DNA of 64,000 bases, from positions 310,001-374,000 of the forward strand of contig NZ_BMXF01000003.1 in NCBI RefSeq assembly GCF_014651615.1. The letters run 5' to 3'. This stretch comes from Persicitalea jodogahamensis. GTDB lineage: Bacteria > Bacteroidota > Bacteroidia > Cytophagales > Spirosomataceae. Below are positions 26,920 to 36,339 of the stretch, one piece after another. Numbering within the stretch: the first letter of the stretch is position 1; every line of letters begins with the position of its first letter. The notes beneath the pieces were generated by a model. That model did no database searches and was not told the origin of the DNA. It worked only from the letters and a program-made list of their open reading frames with translations. Position numbers and translations under genes: made by a program.

Positions 26920-27678
26920 ATGAGAGCTATACTTGTTGATGACGAGACACATTGCACCGAAAGCCTCGCTATCCTTTTGAGAAGCCATTGCCCCGAAGTG
27001 GAAGTGGTCGGCAAATACAACCGATCGGAAGAAGCCCTGCCCGTGCTCAATCGGGAGACTTTTGACGTGTTGTTTCTGGATATCGAAATGCCCGTATATA
27101 ATGGCTTCGAACTCCTCAATCGGCTCACCAACAAATCTTTCGATGTGGTATTTACTACCGCATACGACCAGTTTGCGGTCAAAGCGTTCAAGTACAGTGC
27201 ATTCGACTACCTGTTGAAACCAATCGATTCGACGGAATTGAAGGAGTGTGTTGCCAAACTTGGGGAGAAACGACGCCAGGGCGATCTTGAAGACCAACTC
27301 AATTTTCTGCGTTCGGTGCTGGTGAGGGAACAGCAGGTACCACAGAAAATCGCGCTGCCAACTACCTCGGGGCTGGAATATGTGGAGATTGCCGAGATTA
27401 TCCGCTGCGAATCGGATAGTAACTATACCCGGATATTCCAGGCTGGCGACAATCCCACTTTAATTTGCCGAACCTTAAAGGAAGTGGAGGAACTGCTGGA
27501 AGGGGCCAATTTTGCCCGGATCCACCATTCTCATCTCATTAATCTGGATCATCTCAAAAAGCACGTGCGCTCCGATGGCGGCTACGTCGTGATGTCCGAT
27601 GGCAGTGAGATCGCCATCTCCCGCAGCCGGAAAGATGTGCTGAATAATCTGTTGAAAGTAAGGTCTTTCCGGAATTGA
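26920..27678 (+). CDS. LytTR-family response regulator
   Basis: This 252-residue regulator has an N-terminal receiver domain (acidic pair in ILVDDETH, phospho-acceptor Asp54 in FLDIEMP, Lys in YLLKPID) and a C-terminal LytTR DNA-binding domain (residues about 140-248, including RCESDSNYTRIF, FARIHHSHLINLDHL). The receiver appears fully functional. It forms an apparent pair with the degenerate LytS-like protein upstream. Its targets could include the OmpA-family gene 97 bases downstream, but that is only suggested by position. Confidence 0.9.
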   Translation: MRAILVDDETHCTESLAILLRSHCPEVEVVGKYNRSEEALPVLNRETFDVLFLDIEMPVYNGFELLNRLTNKSFDVVFTTAYDQFAVKAFKYSAFDYLLKPIDSTELKECVAKLGEKRRQGDLEDQLNFLRSVLVREQQVPQKIALPTTSGLEYVEIAEIIRCESDSNYTRIFQAGDNPTLICRTLKEVEELLEGANFARIHHSHLINLDHLKKHVRSDGGYVVMSDGSEIAISRSRKDVLNNLLKVRSFRN

Positions 27679-27739
27679 CTTTATGGTTTTAGTACTTGCC
27701 GTTTACTCGAATCCTGCCACTATTCTACCGGATATTATT

Positions 27740-27747
27740 TATATTTG
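27740..27747 (+). promoter_or_regulatory. candidate -7 promoter element of OmpA-family gene
   Basis: TATATTTG matches TAnnTTTG exactly. The predicted transcript would start near 27754, about 20 bases before the ATG at 27775. This supports that ATG over the in-frame codon at 27745, which lies inside the element. Confidence 0.5.
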
Positions 27748-27774
27748 ATAATCGACACAATAAAAAATTCAATA

Positions 27775-29175
27775 ATGAAACGATTTGAAACCAGTACGCT
27801 ACTATTTCTCGTTCTTGTTTGTTCGGTGGTCGAAGTATCGGCTCAGATAGTGATCCGCAACCCCAAAACTACCGTAGAGCGGCAGGCTGAAAACCGGGCC
27901 AACCGTCGTATCGATCAAACCATCGACAGAGGTTTTGATAAACTGGAAGAAGGAATTGGTAGTATTTTTAAGAAAAAAGACAAGAAAGAAAAAGAAGAAA
28001 ATAAAGAGCAAGAGAACAACCGTGAAAACGCCGGAACAGAAAGTAATTCTGGCAATTCTAACGGTGGTGGGCGAATGTCGGGCGGAGATGTGAACTCTGG
28101 TAGTGGTACGGAAACTGAGCCAGCGAAGGCGGCTTTTGCCTCATATAGTAAGTTTGATTTTGTACCGGGTGAGAGGGTGGTAGCCTCTGAGGATTTTTCG
28201 CAGGATGCGGTTGGGGATTTTCCCGCTAAATGGAACACCAACGGCACCGCAGAAGTAGTAACCATCGAAGGTTACGATGGCAAGTGGCTGATGCTAAAGC
28301 AAACCAAAAACACCTCGTACATCCCGGATTTTATAAAAGACTTGCCCGAGAACTTTACATTGGAGTTTGACTTGATCTACAATAACTGGGAGAAAGCGTA
28401 TGCGTACCAGCAGCGTCTCTACGTGGTAATGCACGAAACCGAAAAGAGCGATGCCAAAATCCAGAGCGAAGCAGCGGGCCGGGGGGCAGGCTTTGTTTTT
28501 GACGGCGCAATGGGATCTGGCAAAGTGAGTTTGTTTCAGACGAATTTGACCGGTGGCCGCACCGACCTGGCAGGAGAAAGGGAAATGGACAACATCATTA
28601 ATCCAGACAACAACGGCAAGGTATTTCATATAGCCATGTGGCGCCAGAAGCAGCGGCTGCGGGTTTACGTGGACGAACTCAAGGTGTTCGACTTGCCCCG
28701 CATTTTTCCGACAGACATAAATCTAAATGCCTTGCGGCTTCACTCTGAACTTTCTGAAGACGACGATCAGATGTTTCTCTCGAATATTCGCCTGGCAGTA
28801 GGCGCACCCGACACTCGCTCCAAGCTAATCACCGAAGGGAAATTCGTTACCACGGGTATTACTTTTGATGTCAATTCCGCCAATATCAAACCTGAGTCCT
28901 ACGCAGTATTGAAAGACATCGCCGAGACTCTGAAAGAAAATGCTTCGGTTAAGGTCAAAATCATCGGCCACACCGATTCTGACGGCGAAGAAGCCGCTAA
29001 TCTGGCCCTTTCCAAAAAACGCGCCGAGTCGGTGAAGGAAAACCTGGTGAGCGAATTTGGCATTGATAAGAGCCGCATCGAAACCGATGGTAAAGGCGAA
29101 ACTGCTCCTGCGGCCGAGAATACCACTCCTGAGGGTAAGGCCAACAATCGCCGGGTGGAATTTGTGAAAATGTGA
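27775..29175 (+). CDS. OmpA family outer-membrane protein with a C-terminal peptidoglycan-binding domain
   Basis: This 466-residue exported protein starts MKRFETSTLLFLVLVCSVVE with a signal peptide ending near VSAQ. A charged low-complexity segment (about residues 55-100, Lys/Glu/Asn-rich) precedes a lectin/glucanase-like beta region. The C-terminal OmpA domain (ITFDVNSANIKPESYAVLKD, KVKIIGHTDSDGEE, NNRRVEFVKM) should bind peptidoglycan. I chose the ATG at 27775 because the frame upstream overlaps the promoter. It converges with the kinase gene 22 bases away. Confidence 0.85.
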   Translation: MKRFETSTLLFLVLVCSVVEVSAQIVIRNPKTTVERQAENRANRRIDQTIDRGFDKLEEGIGSIFKKKDKKEKEENKEQENNRENAGTESNSGNSNGGGRMSGGDVNSGSGTETEPAKAAFASYSKFDFVPGERVVASEDFSQDAVGDFPAKWNTNGTAEVVTIEGYDGKWLMLKQTKNTSYIPDFIKDLPENFTLEFDLIYNNWEKAYAYQQRLYVVMHETEKSDAKIQSEAAGRGAGFVFDGAMGSGKVSLFQTNLTGGRTDLAGEREMDNIINPDNNGKVFHIAMWRQKQRLRVYVDELKVFDLPRIFPTDINLNALRLHSELSEDDDQMFLSNIRLAVGAPDTRSKLITEGKFVTTGITFDVNSANIKPESYAVLKDIAETLKENASVKVKIIGHTDSDGEEAANLALSKKRAESVKENLVSEFGIDKSRIETDGKGETAPAAENTTPEGKANNRRVEFVKM

Positions 29176-29197
29176 CGGGCGAATTCGGCCTGTTCAT

Positions 29198-31255
29198 TCA
29201 CTCCGGCAACTGATACCGAATTTCCACGGCTGTTCCGGCGACTTCCCCGCCGGGGTCAACCAGGTCACGGACTTCTATTTTGATTTGGGAGGAAAAGTTT
29301 TTATTGAAAAGCTCAACGCGCTTATTGGTGATTTGCATCCCGAACGACTTCTTGTGAGTAGCCGAGCGACTCTTCATGTCGCGGGCCCGGTCTCGGCCGA
29401 CGCCATTGTCTTCAATGGTGAAAATGCAGGCGTCCTTCTCTTCCGAAATCCGGACCGTAAGCTGCTTGTCGGGTTTATCGCTGTGCAATAACCCATGCCA
29501 GATCGCATTCTCGGCGAAAGGCTGCAATAGTAGGGGGGGGACGATAATTCCGTCGGTGTCCAGGTCGTCGGCAACAATAATACGGTACTTGAAACTTTCA
29601 CCAAAGCGTCGGGCTTCGATTTCCAGATATAGACGCAGCGCTTCCAGTTCTTCACTTAATGGAATAGTGTTCTCACGTGAATTCTGCAACACCATTCGTA
29701 GTAAACGGGCGAACTTGCCGAGGTAGTCGCTCGCCTTTTCGTTTTCATTGTTCAGTACGAAGTACCGGATTGTGTTCAGACTGTTGAAAATAAAGTGTGG
29801 ATTCATCTGCGCCCGAAGAGCCTGCATTTCCATTTCACCTAGCTGAAACTCAAATTCTGAACGCAGGTGCGCCTCCTTCTGTACCTGCATCGCCTCTGAC
29901 ATGGCCATCACCTCCTTGGTGCGTTCTTCCAGTTTTTCGGTCAGTTCCCGGTTGGCGGTTTCTGTTATTTCTTGATTCAGATGCAGCTGACTGACGTAAG
30001 CCTTCTGGTTTTCGTTGCGTTCACGCTCCAATACCCGCACATTGTACCCTAGGGCAAATGAAAAGCACATAATTTCGGCCAGTACACCAATCTGAAAATA
30101 ACTGATCGGGGAGAGGGTTGAGAATTCCGGATTGCCGGCTATCCCTAAACTTAATAGCGTTGAGACGACTACACCCATGAGGAACAGCGCGTTGCCAATC
30201 AAAAAATACCCCAGTAGCGGTGAGCGATTTTTCTGAATAATCCTTGCCAGCATCACCAGAGTGAAGAGCAGGAGCACTGCCCGGTCGAAGGCGAGCAGTC
30301 CCGCTTCGAATTCCCGTTTCCAAATGATTGCCGAAACCGGAATCAGAAAGAGACCGTAGGTGAGAAGCGCTTTCCAGCAAAAGTTCAGGAAGCGGTGAAG
30401 CCTGGCATCATAATCCCGGATCCTTAACAACCCCATACTGAACCGGATGTAGAGCGCAGTATAAAGCATCTGAATAGGCTCGTTAAGTACCGCTACAAGT
30501 TTGGGGAATCCTCCGACCCAATATCCCAGAAAAAACAGAGAATCGGTTTTGGCAGAAAAATACAGGGCTACTCCACCCAGGTACAGACCATAATATAGGT
30601 AGAGTGAGTCGCGGGTAGTGATGTATAAGAAAGCGACGAATAGGAAAATCGCCAGCACCGAACCCAGAATGAGTACGCTAAGGTAAACCCCGTTGAAATT
30701 TCCTGAATACATCGACCAGAAATCGTTTCTCAGGCCACTTCTGGTTTGAAGCCAAATTTTAGCGTCAGACTGGGGATAATAGTAATTTTCCAATTTTACC
30801 AGAAATGATAGTCGCTCACCCGCCTGCATATCCACCGGCAGGCGGCAGTTATCGAAGCGATAGTCTGCTATGTGGTAGGAGGCAAAAGCACCGATTTGCC
30901 GGTGTGTCCAGGAGTTGAAATTGTCCTTGGAGTAATAAAAATCCACCAGATCGTTCTGACTGCTGGACTGGAAAATGCGGCGTTGCGGAGTGTCCAGGTC
31001 ATTCAATAGATCGAAACGAAGCCATTGTACACTGTCCCTGCCCACAATTCCGTCGAATTCTGTCCGGTGGAATGTCCCTGCGTCAAGTGTGTCGCCATGA
31101 GCGTTGCGTACTGCGGTAACTCGCCTGGCTGCTAGTTGGTGCAGCGACGTGTCGCGATCGCCCGCAATCTCTGAGAGCCTGATGGTGGGAACGGTTTGAG
31201 CCAGTAAAAACTGGTGAGAAAAGAGCAGGAGCGTCAGAGATAAGAGTTTCCGCAT
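29198..31255 (-). CDS. 7TM-DISM LytS-type sensor histidine kinase
   Basis: This kinase of about 685 residues has a signal peptide (MRKLLSLTLLLFSHQFLLAQ), an extracytoplasmic 7TM-DISM sensing domain and seven hydrophobic segments (about residues 180-400). A coiled-coil linker leads to the catalytic part: QMNPHFIFNSLNTIRYF (H-box), FAENAIWHGLL (N-box), EDNGVGRDRA and KSFGMQITNKRVELF (G-boxes), all intact. I chose the ATG at 31255, which gives a normal signal peptide; an ATG at 31276 and a TTG at 31300 are also in frame. No regulator is immediately adjacent on this strand, though LytTR genes occur at 26920 and 50676. Confidence 0.85.
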   Translation of the reverse strand: MRKLLSLTLLLFSHQFLLAQTVPTIRLSEIAGDRDTSLHQLAARRVTAVRNAHGDTLDAGTFHRTEFDGIVGRDSVQWLRFDLLNDLDTPQRRIFQSSSQNDLVDFYYSKDNFNSWTHRQIGAFASYHIADYRFDNCRLPVDMQAGERLSFLVKLENYYYPQSDAKIWLQTRSGLRNDFWSMYSGNFNGVYLSVLILGSVLAIFLFVAFLYITTRDSLYLYYGLYLGGVALYFSAKTDSLFFLGYWVGGFPKLVAVLNEPIQMLYTALYIRFSMGLLRIRDYDARLHRFLNFCWKALLTYGLFLIPVSAIIWKREFEAGLLAFDRAVLLLFTLVMLARIIQKNRSPLLGYFLIGNALFLMGVVVSTLLSLGIAGNPEFSTLSPISYFQIGVLAEIMCFSFALGYNVRVLERERNENQKAYVSQLHLNQEITETANRELTEKLEERTKEVMAMSEAMQVQKEAHLRSEFEFQLGEMEMQALRAQMNPHFIFNSLNTIRYFVLNNENEKASDYLGKFARLLRMVLQNSRENTIPLSEELEALRLYLEIEARRFGESFKYRIIVADDLDTDGIIVPPLLLQPFAENAIWHGLLHSDKPDKQLTVRISEEKDACIFTIEDNGVGRDRARDMKSRSATHKKSFGMQITNKRVELFNKNFSSQIKIEVRDLVDPGGEVAGTAVEIRYQLPE

Positions 31256-31328
31256 GACTGGATTTCTTCCGTTCATTGATTCGAACCACAATATACGCAA
31301 TCGCAGTTTTTCGCTGGTTACTTTCTGC

Positions 31329-31358
31329 TTTGGCCTTGCGGCAAATTGTTTATTTTTG
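31329..31358 (+). promoter_or_regulatory. canonical Bacteroidota promoter
   Basis: TTTG (31329-31332), an 18-base spacer and TATTTTTG (31351-31358) fit the -33 TTTG / -7 TAnnTTTG consensus well. The predicted transcript starts about 34 bases before the ATG at 31399, supporting that start codon over the longer frame from 31276. Confidence 0.65.
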
Positions 31359-31398
31359 GAAAAGTATTTGGTACTTCCTACAAAATTTCCACTTTCCC

Positions 31399-32142
31399 AT
31401 GTCTAAAATAAAACTACTTATTCTACTTGCCACTATCGGTACCTGGTCAGTCCGTTCAACTGCCATCGCTCAAACCAAACCTGCCGCGAAGCCAGCCACT
31501 GATGCTTACCGGAATGCACAGTGGAAACCTGAGAAGGGCAAGTATTATTTCAGTCACGCGCTGATCTATGAGTACACCCGCAAACGCGACGAGACCAAAG
31601 GCGAGATATGGATTTTCATTGATCCGGTTACGGGCACGATGTGCTTCCAGCGTGAAAGTAGTTTTGGAGCCACCGACGATATGAATGAGCTGATCCTGGC
31701 TCTGCCCAATGGGAAGATGATTGCCTGCGGTACGACCGAATCAGGCAAAAAAATCCAGGCCGCTTTTCAGAATAGCTCGGTAAAGCCCGAACCTGATGAA
31801 GTCAAGGATCAGCAGCAAACATTTCGGGAGCAATGCAAGCCCACCGGAAACAAACGTCCGGAATTCGGTTGGGAGAGCCAGGAATACGTATTGTCCTACC
31901 TAAAGACCAATGAAAGTACCAAACTGTGGGTGGCTGAAGTACCTTTCAAAGTGTATCCTCTTTATGCTTTCGATGAGTGGGAGGGCGACGCCCAGTTGCC
32001 GGTTTCATTCAGCTACATTTATTTGCTTGGTCCCAACCAGCTCGTCACCGAATCGGACGACCAGTATGGCTCGTTGAAGTTATTGAGCTATGAGCCTAAT
32101 CCACTGTTTTTGGATTTAAACCAGTACGCAAAACAATACTAA
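31399..32142 (+). CDS. secreted protein of unknown function
   Basis: This 247-residue protein has a signal peptide (MSKIKLLILLATIGTWSVRS, cleavage near AIAQ). The mature part is a beta-rich domain (KGKYYFSHALIYEYTRKRDE, GEIWIFIDPVTGTMCFQRES, PVSFSYIYLLGPNQ) that I do not recognise. The promoter at 31329-31358 sets the start at 31399. It is followed by a hairpin terminator, so it is probably transcribed alone. Confidence 0.65.
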   Translation: MSKIKLLILLATIGTWSVRSTAIAQTKPAAKPATDAYRNAQWKPEKGKYYFSHALIYEYTRKRDETKGEIWIFIDPVTGTMCFQRESSFGATDDMNELILALPNGKMIACGTTESGKKIQAAFQNSSVKPEPDEVKDQQQTFREQCKPTGNKRPEFGWESQEYVLSYLKTNESTKLWVAEVPFKVYPLYAFDEWEGDAQLPVSFSYIYLLGPNQLVTESDDQYGSLKLLSYEPNPLFLDLNQYAKQY

Positions 32143-32219
32143 GAGGCATGGAAGGAGAAAGAGCATAACCCGGTTTGTTTGAAAAGTACGAAATAAAAAA
32201 AATCCTTCATACCCGACAA

Positions 32220-32249
32220 TTTCTGCCGCCTTAATCAAGGCGGTAGAAA
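32220..32249 (+). terminator. hairpin terminator
   Basis: A 13-base stem with one mismatch (32220-32232 with 32237-32249) and an AATC loop lies 78 bases after the stop at 32142. It separates this gene from the protease gene. Confidence 0.6.
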
Positions 32250-32306
32250 TGGCACTTTATTTGCTCTGGTTTGCATTATTGTAACTGATAAAGACCAGAA
32301 GCGTCC

Positions 32307-34706
32307 GTGATTTTTTTAGCTATTTTTCATTTCCGACTTGGTAGGGTGGCCGTTGGGCTGCTTATGTTTTTATCATTGCCTTTCAATGGGAATGGGCAGG
32401 TACTGGAATGCCGTAGTCCGGAACCAACTCCACAGGAGGTAGCGGCAAGAGAGGCCAGGATCAAGGAGATCAAGAGAGGGAGGGTAGGAGGACGGTTGAC
32501 GTCTGATTACTACACTTTTGTACCTATCCGGTTTCATGTGATCCGGCGGAGTAACGGAACCGGCGGAGCTACCGGAGGCGACGTGAATAATGCGCTGCTT
32601 GCCATTAACCGGGAATACAGGCAGAGCGGTTTGCAGTTCTATCTGGCGGGTAGCGGGCCGCATTATATAAACAGCAATACTTTCTACGATTACGAATACT
32701 CAGAAGAAGATGACCTGACGCAAGTCAATGACGTCAACGATGCCGTCAATGTCTATGTGGTAGGAACCTTGAACTTTCAGTCATCCAACGTAACCGGTTA
32801 TGCTTACTACCCATCCGTGCTGGCTAGCAGTAACCGGGTTTTTGTCCGGGCTGACCGCCTTGCCGACGGACGGACACTTCCTCATGAGCTGGGGCACTAC
32901 TTCAATCTGCTGCACACTTTTTATAATAATACCAATCCAAACGTGTCGCTGCGTGAACTGGTTACACGCACAGCAGGAGCAAATTGTGACACAGCAGGTG
33001 ACTTGCTTTGCGACACCCCGGCCGACCCATACGGCCTGGTGGGGGCCAATACCTCAGGTTGTTCGTATACGGGTACCGTCAGGGATGCCAACGGGGATCT
33101 CTACCAGCCTGCGCTCAACAATATGATGTCGTACTACTACCTCTGCGGCAACAGTTTTACAGCGGGTCAGTACGATCGAATACAGGATGGCCTGTTATTG
33201 CGCACTGCCAGTAACAATGAATACACCCTTGATTTTCCTGCTTTGCCCTTAGTCCCTACTCAATTGATCGCTACCCAGACTAGCAGTGGGGTACAGGTAA
33301 CGTTCAGCGATCCGGGTAGCGGCGAAAGCGGTTTTATTCTGGAGCGATCCGTGGGGAATGCTGCGTCTTACACTCCAATAGTCGGCCTAAATCCCGACGT
33401 GACCGCGTATCTTGACGCTACCGTGAGTACCAATACGCTATACTATTATAGAGTACGCGTAGCCAACGGCGTTCAATACAGCGCCGAGGATACGGCGATG
33501 GTTGATCTGTTCTACTGCAAACCCAGCTATTCTTCACCATGTTCGCCCGTTTATATTGCTGATTTTTTATTAACAAAAAACGCCGAGACGCTCGTTTCCC
33601 GCCTAAATTCCGGTTGTGGCACGGCCAGTTATAGCGATTTTACTTCTGCTGCGGCACCGGTAGTTGCAGGACAGAATTATAGTTTTACAGCCCGCGCCGT
33701 CTCAGGTGGGAACGGCACGTTTTTTCCACAGCATTTGTCCATTTGGCTGGATGCAAATGCGAACGGCATATTTGAAGCCTCAGAGCTGCTGTTTCAGTCG
33801 ACAAGCAGCAACAATATGTCGCCAAATGTTTCGGGATCCATCAGTATTCCCGCCTCCGCGGCAATCGGCCCGACCCGACTGCGGGTACGCTCCCGTTTTC
33901 GCGACGAAGGGTTGGTAGAGGATCCCTGCGGGCCATTGCAATTTGGGGAGGCAGAAGATTACACGCTGAATATACAGGCGCCCGGGCCAGCTCCAACTAC
34001 CCTTGATCTCAAAGTGCTGCTGGAAGGGGCCTATCGAGCGAATACAGGCTTGATGATTACCACCCTCAACCAGCGTGGGTTATTGCCTGGTCAGACTCCC
34101 GTGGGTTCCTCGGCTACGGCGACACCTCCCGGGCAGCCATACCAGGGCAGCCCGTGGAATTATACCGGCAGCGAGAGCGTAAGCAACTATCAGGCCAATG
34201 CGGTGGATTGGGTACTTGTTTCCTTGCGAGCCAATTCTCCTTCGGTTAACAATACGGTGTTTAGAACAGCTGCCCTGGTGTTGAACAATGGCCAGGTCGC
34301 TATGATTGGCACCTCGCCTAATCTTCCGGAAGGACAGGCTTATTACATTGTAATTGAGCATCGTAATCATCTGGGGGTACTTTCAGAAACAGCCGTACCA
34401 ATACAAAATGGTACGCTTTCCTACGACTTTACCACCCAGAATTCGTATACCGATACGAATCCGATCTCCGTCGGCCAGAAGCAAATCGGCATGGTGTTTG
34501 CGATGCATTGCTGTGACGGCAACAAAAACCTGCCCGACGAAGATTTCGTAATAAACGCCAGCGATTATTTGCTGTGGCTTAGTGCCAACGGGGCATTCGA
34601 CATCTACTCCAAAGCTGATTTTGACATGGACGCCCAAATCTCAGCCTTCGATAAATTGGTTTGGAATACAAACAATGGCAAGTTCACTCTGGTCGGGAGA
34701 CAATAG
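32307..34706 (+). CDS. secreted M43-type (pappalysin-like) metalloprotease with Fn3 and GEVED domains
   Basis: This 799-residue exported protein has a hydrophobic signal segment (VAVGLLMFLSLPFNGNGQ) and a metzincin zinc site, HELGHYFNLLHTF (HExxHxxxxxH, near residue 193). A Met-turn-like NNMMSYYY lies downstream. Cysteine spacing (NCDTAGDLLCDTP) is typical of pappalysin-like M43 proteases. A fibronectin type III domain (about 315-400), a GEVED-type domain (about 435-560) and a C-terminal dockerin-like/Ca-binding stretch (KADFDMDAQISAFDKLVW) follow. The start is GTG at 32307. No T9SS C-terminal sorting domain is recognisable. It is followed by an Ig-repeat protein 32 bases downstream. Confidence 0.82.
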   Translation: MIFLAIFHFRLGRVAVGLLMFLSLPFNGNGQVLECRSPEPTPQEVAAREARIKEIKRGRVGGRLTSDYYTFVPIRFHVIRRSNGTGGATGGDVNNALLAINREYRQSGLQFYLAGSGPHYINSNTFYDYEYSEEDDLTQVNDVNDAVNVYVVGTLNFQSSNVTGYAYYPSVLASSNRVFVRADRLADGRTLPHELGHYFNLLHTFYNNTNPNVSLRELVTRTAGANCDTAGDLLCDTPADPYGLVGANTSGCSYTGTVRDANGDLYQPALNNMMSYYYLCGNSFTAGQYDRIQDGLLLRTASNNEYTLDFPALPLVPTQLIATQTSSGVQVTFSDPGSGESGFILERSVGNAASYTPIVGLNPDVTAYLDATVSTNTLYYYRVRVANGVQYSAEDTAMVDLFYCKPSYSSPCSPVYIADFLLTKNAETLVSRLNSGCGTASYSDFTSAAAPVVAGQNYSFTARAVSGGNGTFFPQHLSIWLDANANGIFEASELLFQSTSSNNMSPNVSGSISIPASAAIGPTRLRVRSRFRDEGLVEDPCGPLQFGEAEDYTLNIQAPGPAPTTLDLKVLLEGAYRANTGLMITTLNQRGLLPGQTPVGSSATATPPGQPYQGSPWNYTGSESVSNYQANAVDWVLVSLRANSPSVNNTVFRTAALVLNNGQVAMIGTSPNLPEGQAYYIVIEHRNHLGVLSETAVPIQNGTLSYDFTTQNSYTDTNPISVGQKQIGMVFAMHCCDGNKNLPDEDFVINASDYLLWLSANGAFDIYSKADFDMDAQISAFDKLVWNTNNGKFTLVGRQ

Positions 34707-34738
34707 CGGCTACAAGCAAAGATTCTTATCTGATAAAA

Positions 34739-36190
34739 ATGATAAACTCTACCTTTCGAATGTTTTGGCGGCTGACTACCTGCACTATTGTACTCTTTCT
34801 GGTATGCTCCTGTGGAATAGCCATAGCACAAAACGGAAAGTACGATCTCAGGCTGATTCAGGAATCCGTGGATTGCGGTACCCGCAAGATTACCTTCGTG
34901 GCACAAATCAAAGCCTCTAATCTTGACAGTGCCTTTATTTTAGGAACATCAAATCTGCCCTTCACAGTTTCGCCGGGTACTCTCACCAATCCCGTCCTGT
35001 CCTCCATCGACAACTACTCTGGTGGCAGGTACGGGTTGCTAACCTTAGTCGCACAGGGTTCTGTCCTTACACTCAATGTGCTGTATAATGGTAGCGCCCC
35101 TTTTGATGATACGGTCAATGTAACTACTTCCTGGTCTGATATTGCACACCTGACGTTTGATATTCCGGTGGGAACTGATGGATGTTACACTGCCACCTGG
35201 AATGGTCCGGGTGCTTTTCCCAGTGCCAGGGTTTCGCAGGTAGTTATTGAAGGACCAGTGGCCACAGAGGTTCCGGCTATTTCGGGCACGCTGGGCGATG
35301 CCGCTGGATGTGCCTTTGCGGCCAGCCTCCCCACAGCCACCATCACGGGAGACACGGTTGTTAATAGCGGCCAACAGGCTACGCTGAAAGTCAGTTTCGA
35401 TGGCAGCCCGCCCACTTCAATCAGTGTTGCCGGGGTAGTTTATAATAATTTGTCGGTGAGTCCATTAAATATCAATGTGTTTCCCGACCAAACTACCACG
35501 TACACTATTGACTCTGTCAGCAATGCCTGCGGGCGAGGAACAGTGTCAGGGAGTGCCACGGTAACCATAGCGGCCGTTCCACCTGCCGATACGATTGCCA
35601 CGCTTGATGTTGCCGCCGATACTGTCTGCTTAGGGAGTGACATCCAGGTTGCGTTCACTACCAATGCTTTTTTCAATTCCGCCAATGCGTTCAAAGTTCA
35701 GCTTTCTGACGCAAACGGTTCAAACTTTACGGATATTTCCAGCACCGGCACTGCCACGCCTGGTCCGCTCAATGCGACTATTCCGGCCAACCTGCCAGGG
35801 GGGGCGGGTTACCGCGTGCGGGTGGTCTCCACAGGGCCGGGCATCACGGGCACAGCGTCGGCCCCTTTTGTCATAGCGGATGCCCCCACCGCCACGCTTT
35901 CGGGTAACGCTACCATTACGAGTGGGGACTCGGCCAATCTTACGGTGAACTTCACTGGAAGAGGCCCCTGGAAAATCCAACTTTCGGATGGCAGTGAGTT
36001 CACTACTTCGGTCAATCCTTTTACTATTCCTGTATTCCCCACTCAAACAACCACCTACTCCCTCACTGCGTTGGAAGATGCCTGCATCGAGGGTCTTGGT
36101 TCGGGAACCGCTACCGTTACCGTGCTGCCGGATGGTGAACCCTGCACAACCCTTTGCGTTCCGGTGACCGTGGCTATTATCAAAAAATAA
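34739..36190 (+). CDS. secreted protein with Ig-like/PKD-like repeats
   Basis: This 483-residue protein starts at the ATG at 34739 (signal segment RLTTCTIVLFLVCSCGIAIA). At least two copies of an Ig-like beta module are visible (PTATITGDTVVNSGQQATLK and PTATLSGNATITSGDSANLT), each ending FP(D/T)QTTTY. The C-terminus is a short Cys-containing tail (PCTTLCVPVTVAIIKK). Such repeats are common in extracellular Bacteroidota proteins. It probably shares an operon with the metalloprotease and may be its carrier or substrate. An alternative ATG at 34661 overlaps the upstream gene and is unlikely. Confidence 0.75.
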   Translation: MINSTFRMFWRLTTCTIVLFLVCSCGIAIAQNGKYDLRLIQESVDCGTRKITFVAQIKASNLDSAFILGTSNLPFTVSPGTLTNPVLSSIDNYSGGRYGLLTLVAQGSVLTLNVLYNGSAPFDDTVNVTTSWSDIAHLTFDIPVGTDGCYTATWNGPGAFPSARVSQVVIEGPVATEVPAISGTLGDAAGCAFAASLPTATITGDTVVNSGQQATLKVSFDGSPPTSISVAGVVYNNLSVSPLNINVFPDQTTTYTIDSVSNACGRGTVSGSATVTIAAVPPADTIATLDVAADTVCLGSDIQVAFTTNAFFNSANAFKVQLSDANGSNFTDISSTGTATPGPLNATIPANLPGGAGYRVRVVSTGPGITGTASAPFVIADAPTATLSGNATITSGDSANLTVNFTGRGPWKIQLSDGSEFTTSVNPFTIPVFPTQTTTYSLTALEDACIEGLGSGTATVTVLPDGEPCTTLCVPVTVAIIKK

Positions 36191-36197
36191 TGACTGT

Positions 36198-36256
36198 AAA
36201 CAATCAGGGTCGGTCGATTGGTAGTTGCTTTACCAATCGACCGACCCTGATTGTTT
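36198..36256. terminator. very long perfect hairpin, bidirectional terminator
   Basis: A perfect 26-base stem (36198-36223 with 36231-36256) and a 7-base loop GTTGCTT lie 8 bases after the Ig-repeat gene stop. It also faces the convergent DUF4494 gene ending at 36340. The stem length is far above that of a usual intrinsic terminator. Confidence 0.75.
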
Positions 36257-36339
36257 CGTCCTTATCTTTTCCGCCCCCCATAAAAGGCAGGGCTGGCGGA
36301 CATCTTGATTAAATCACGAATGTCTCGTTTTCCAGGAGA

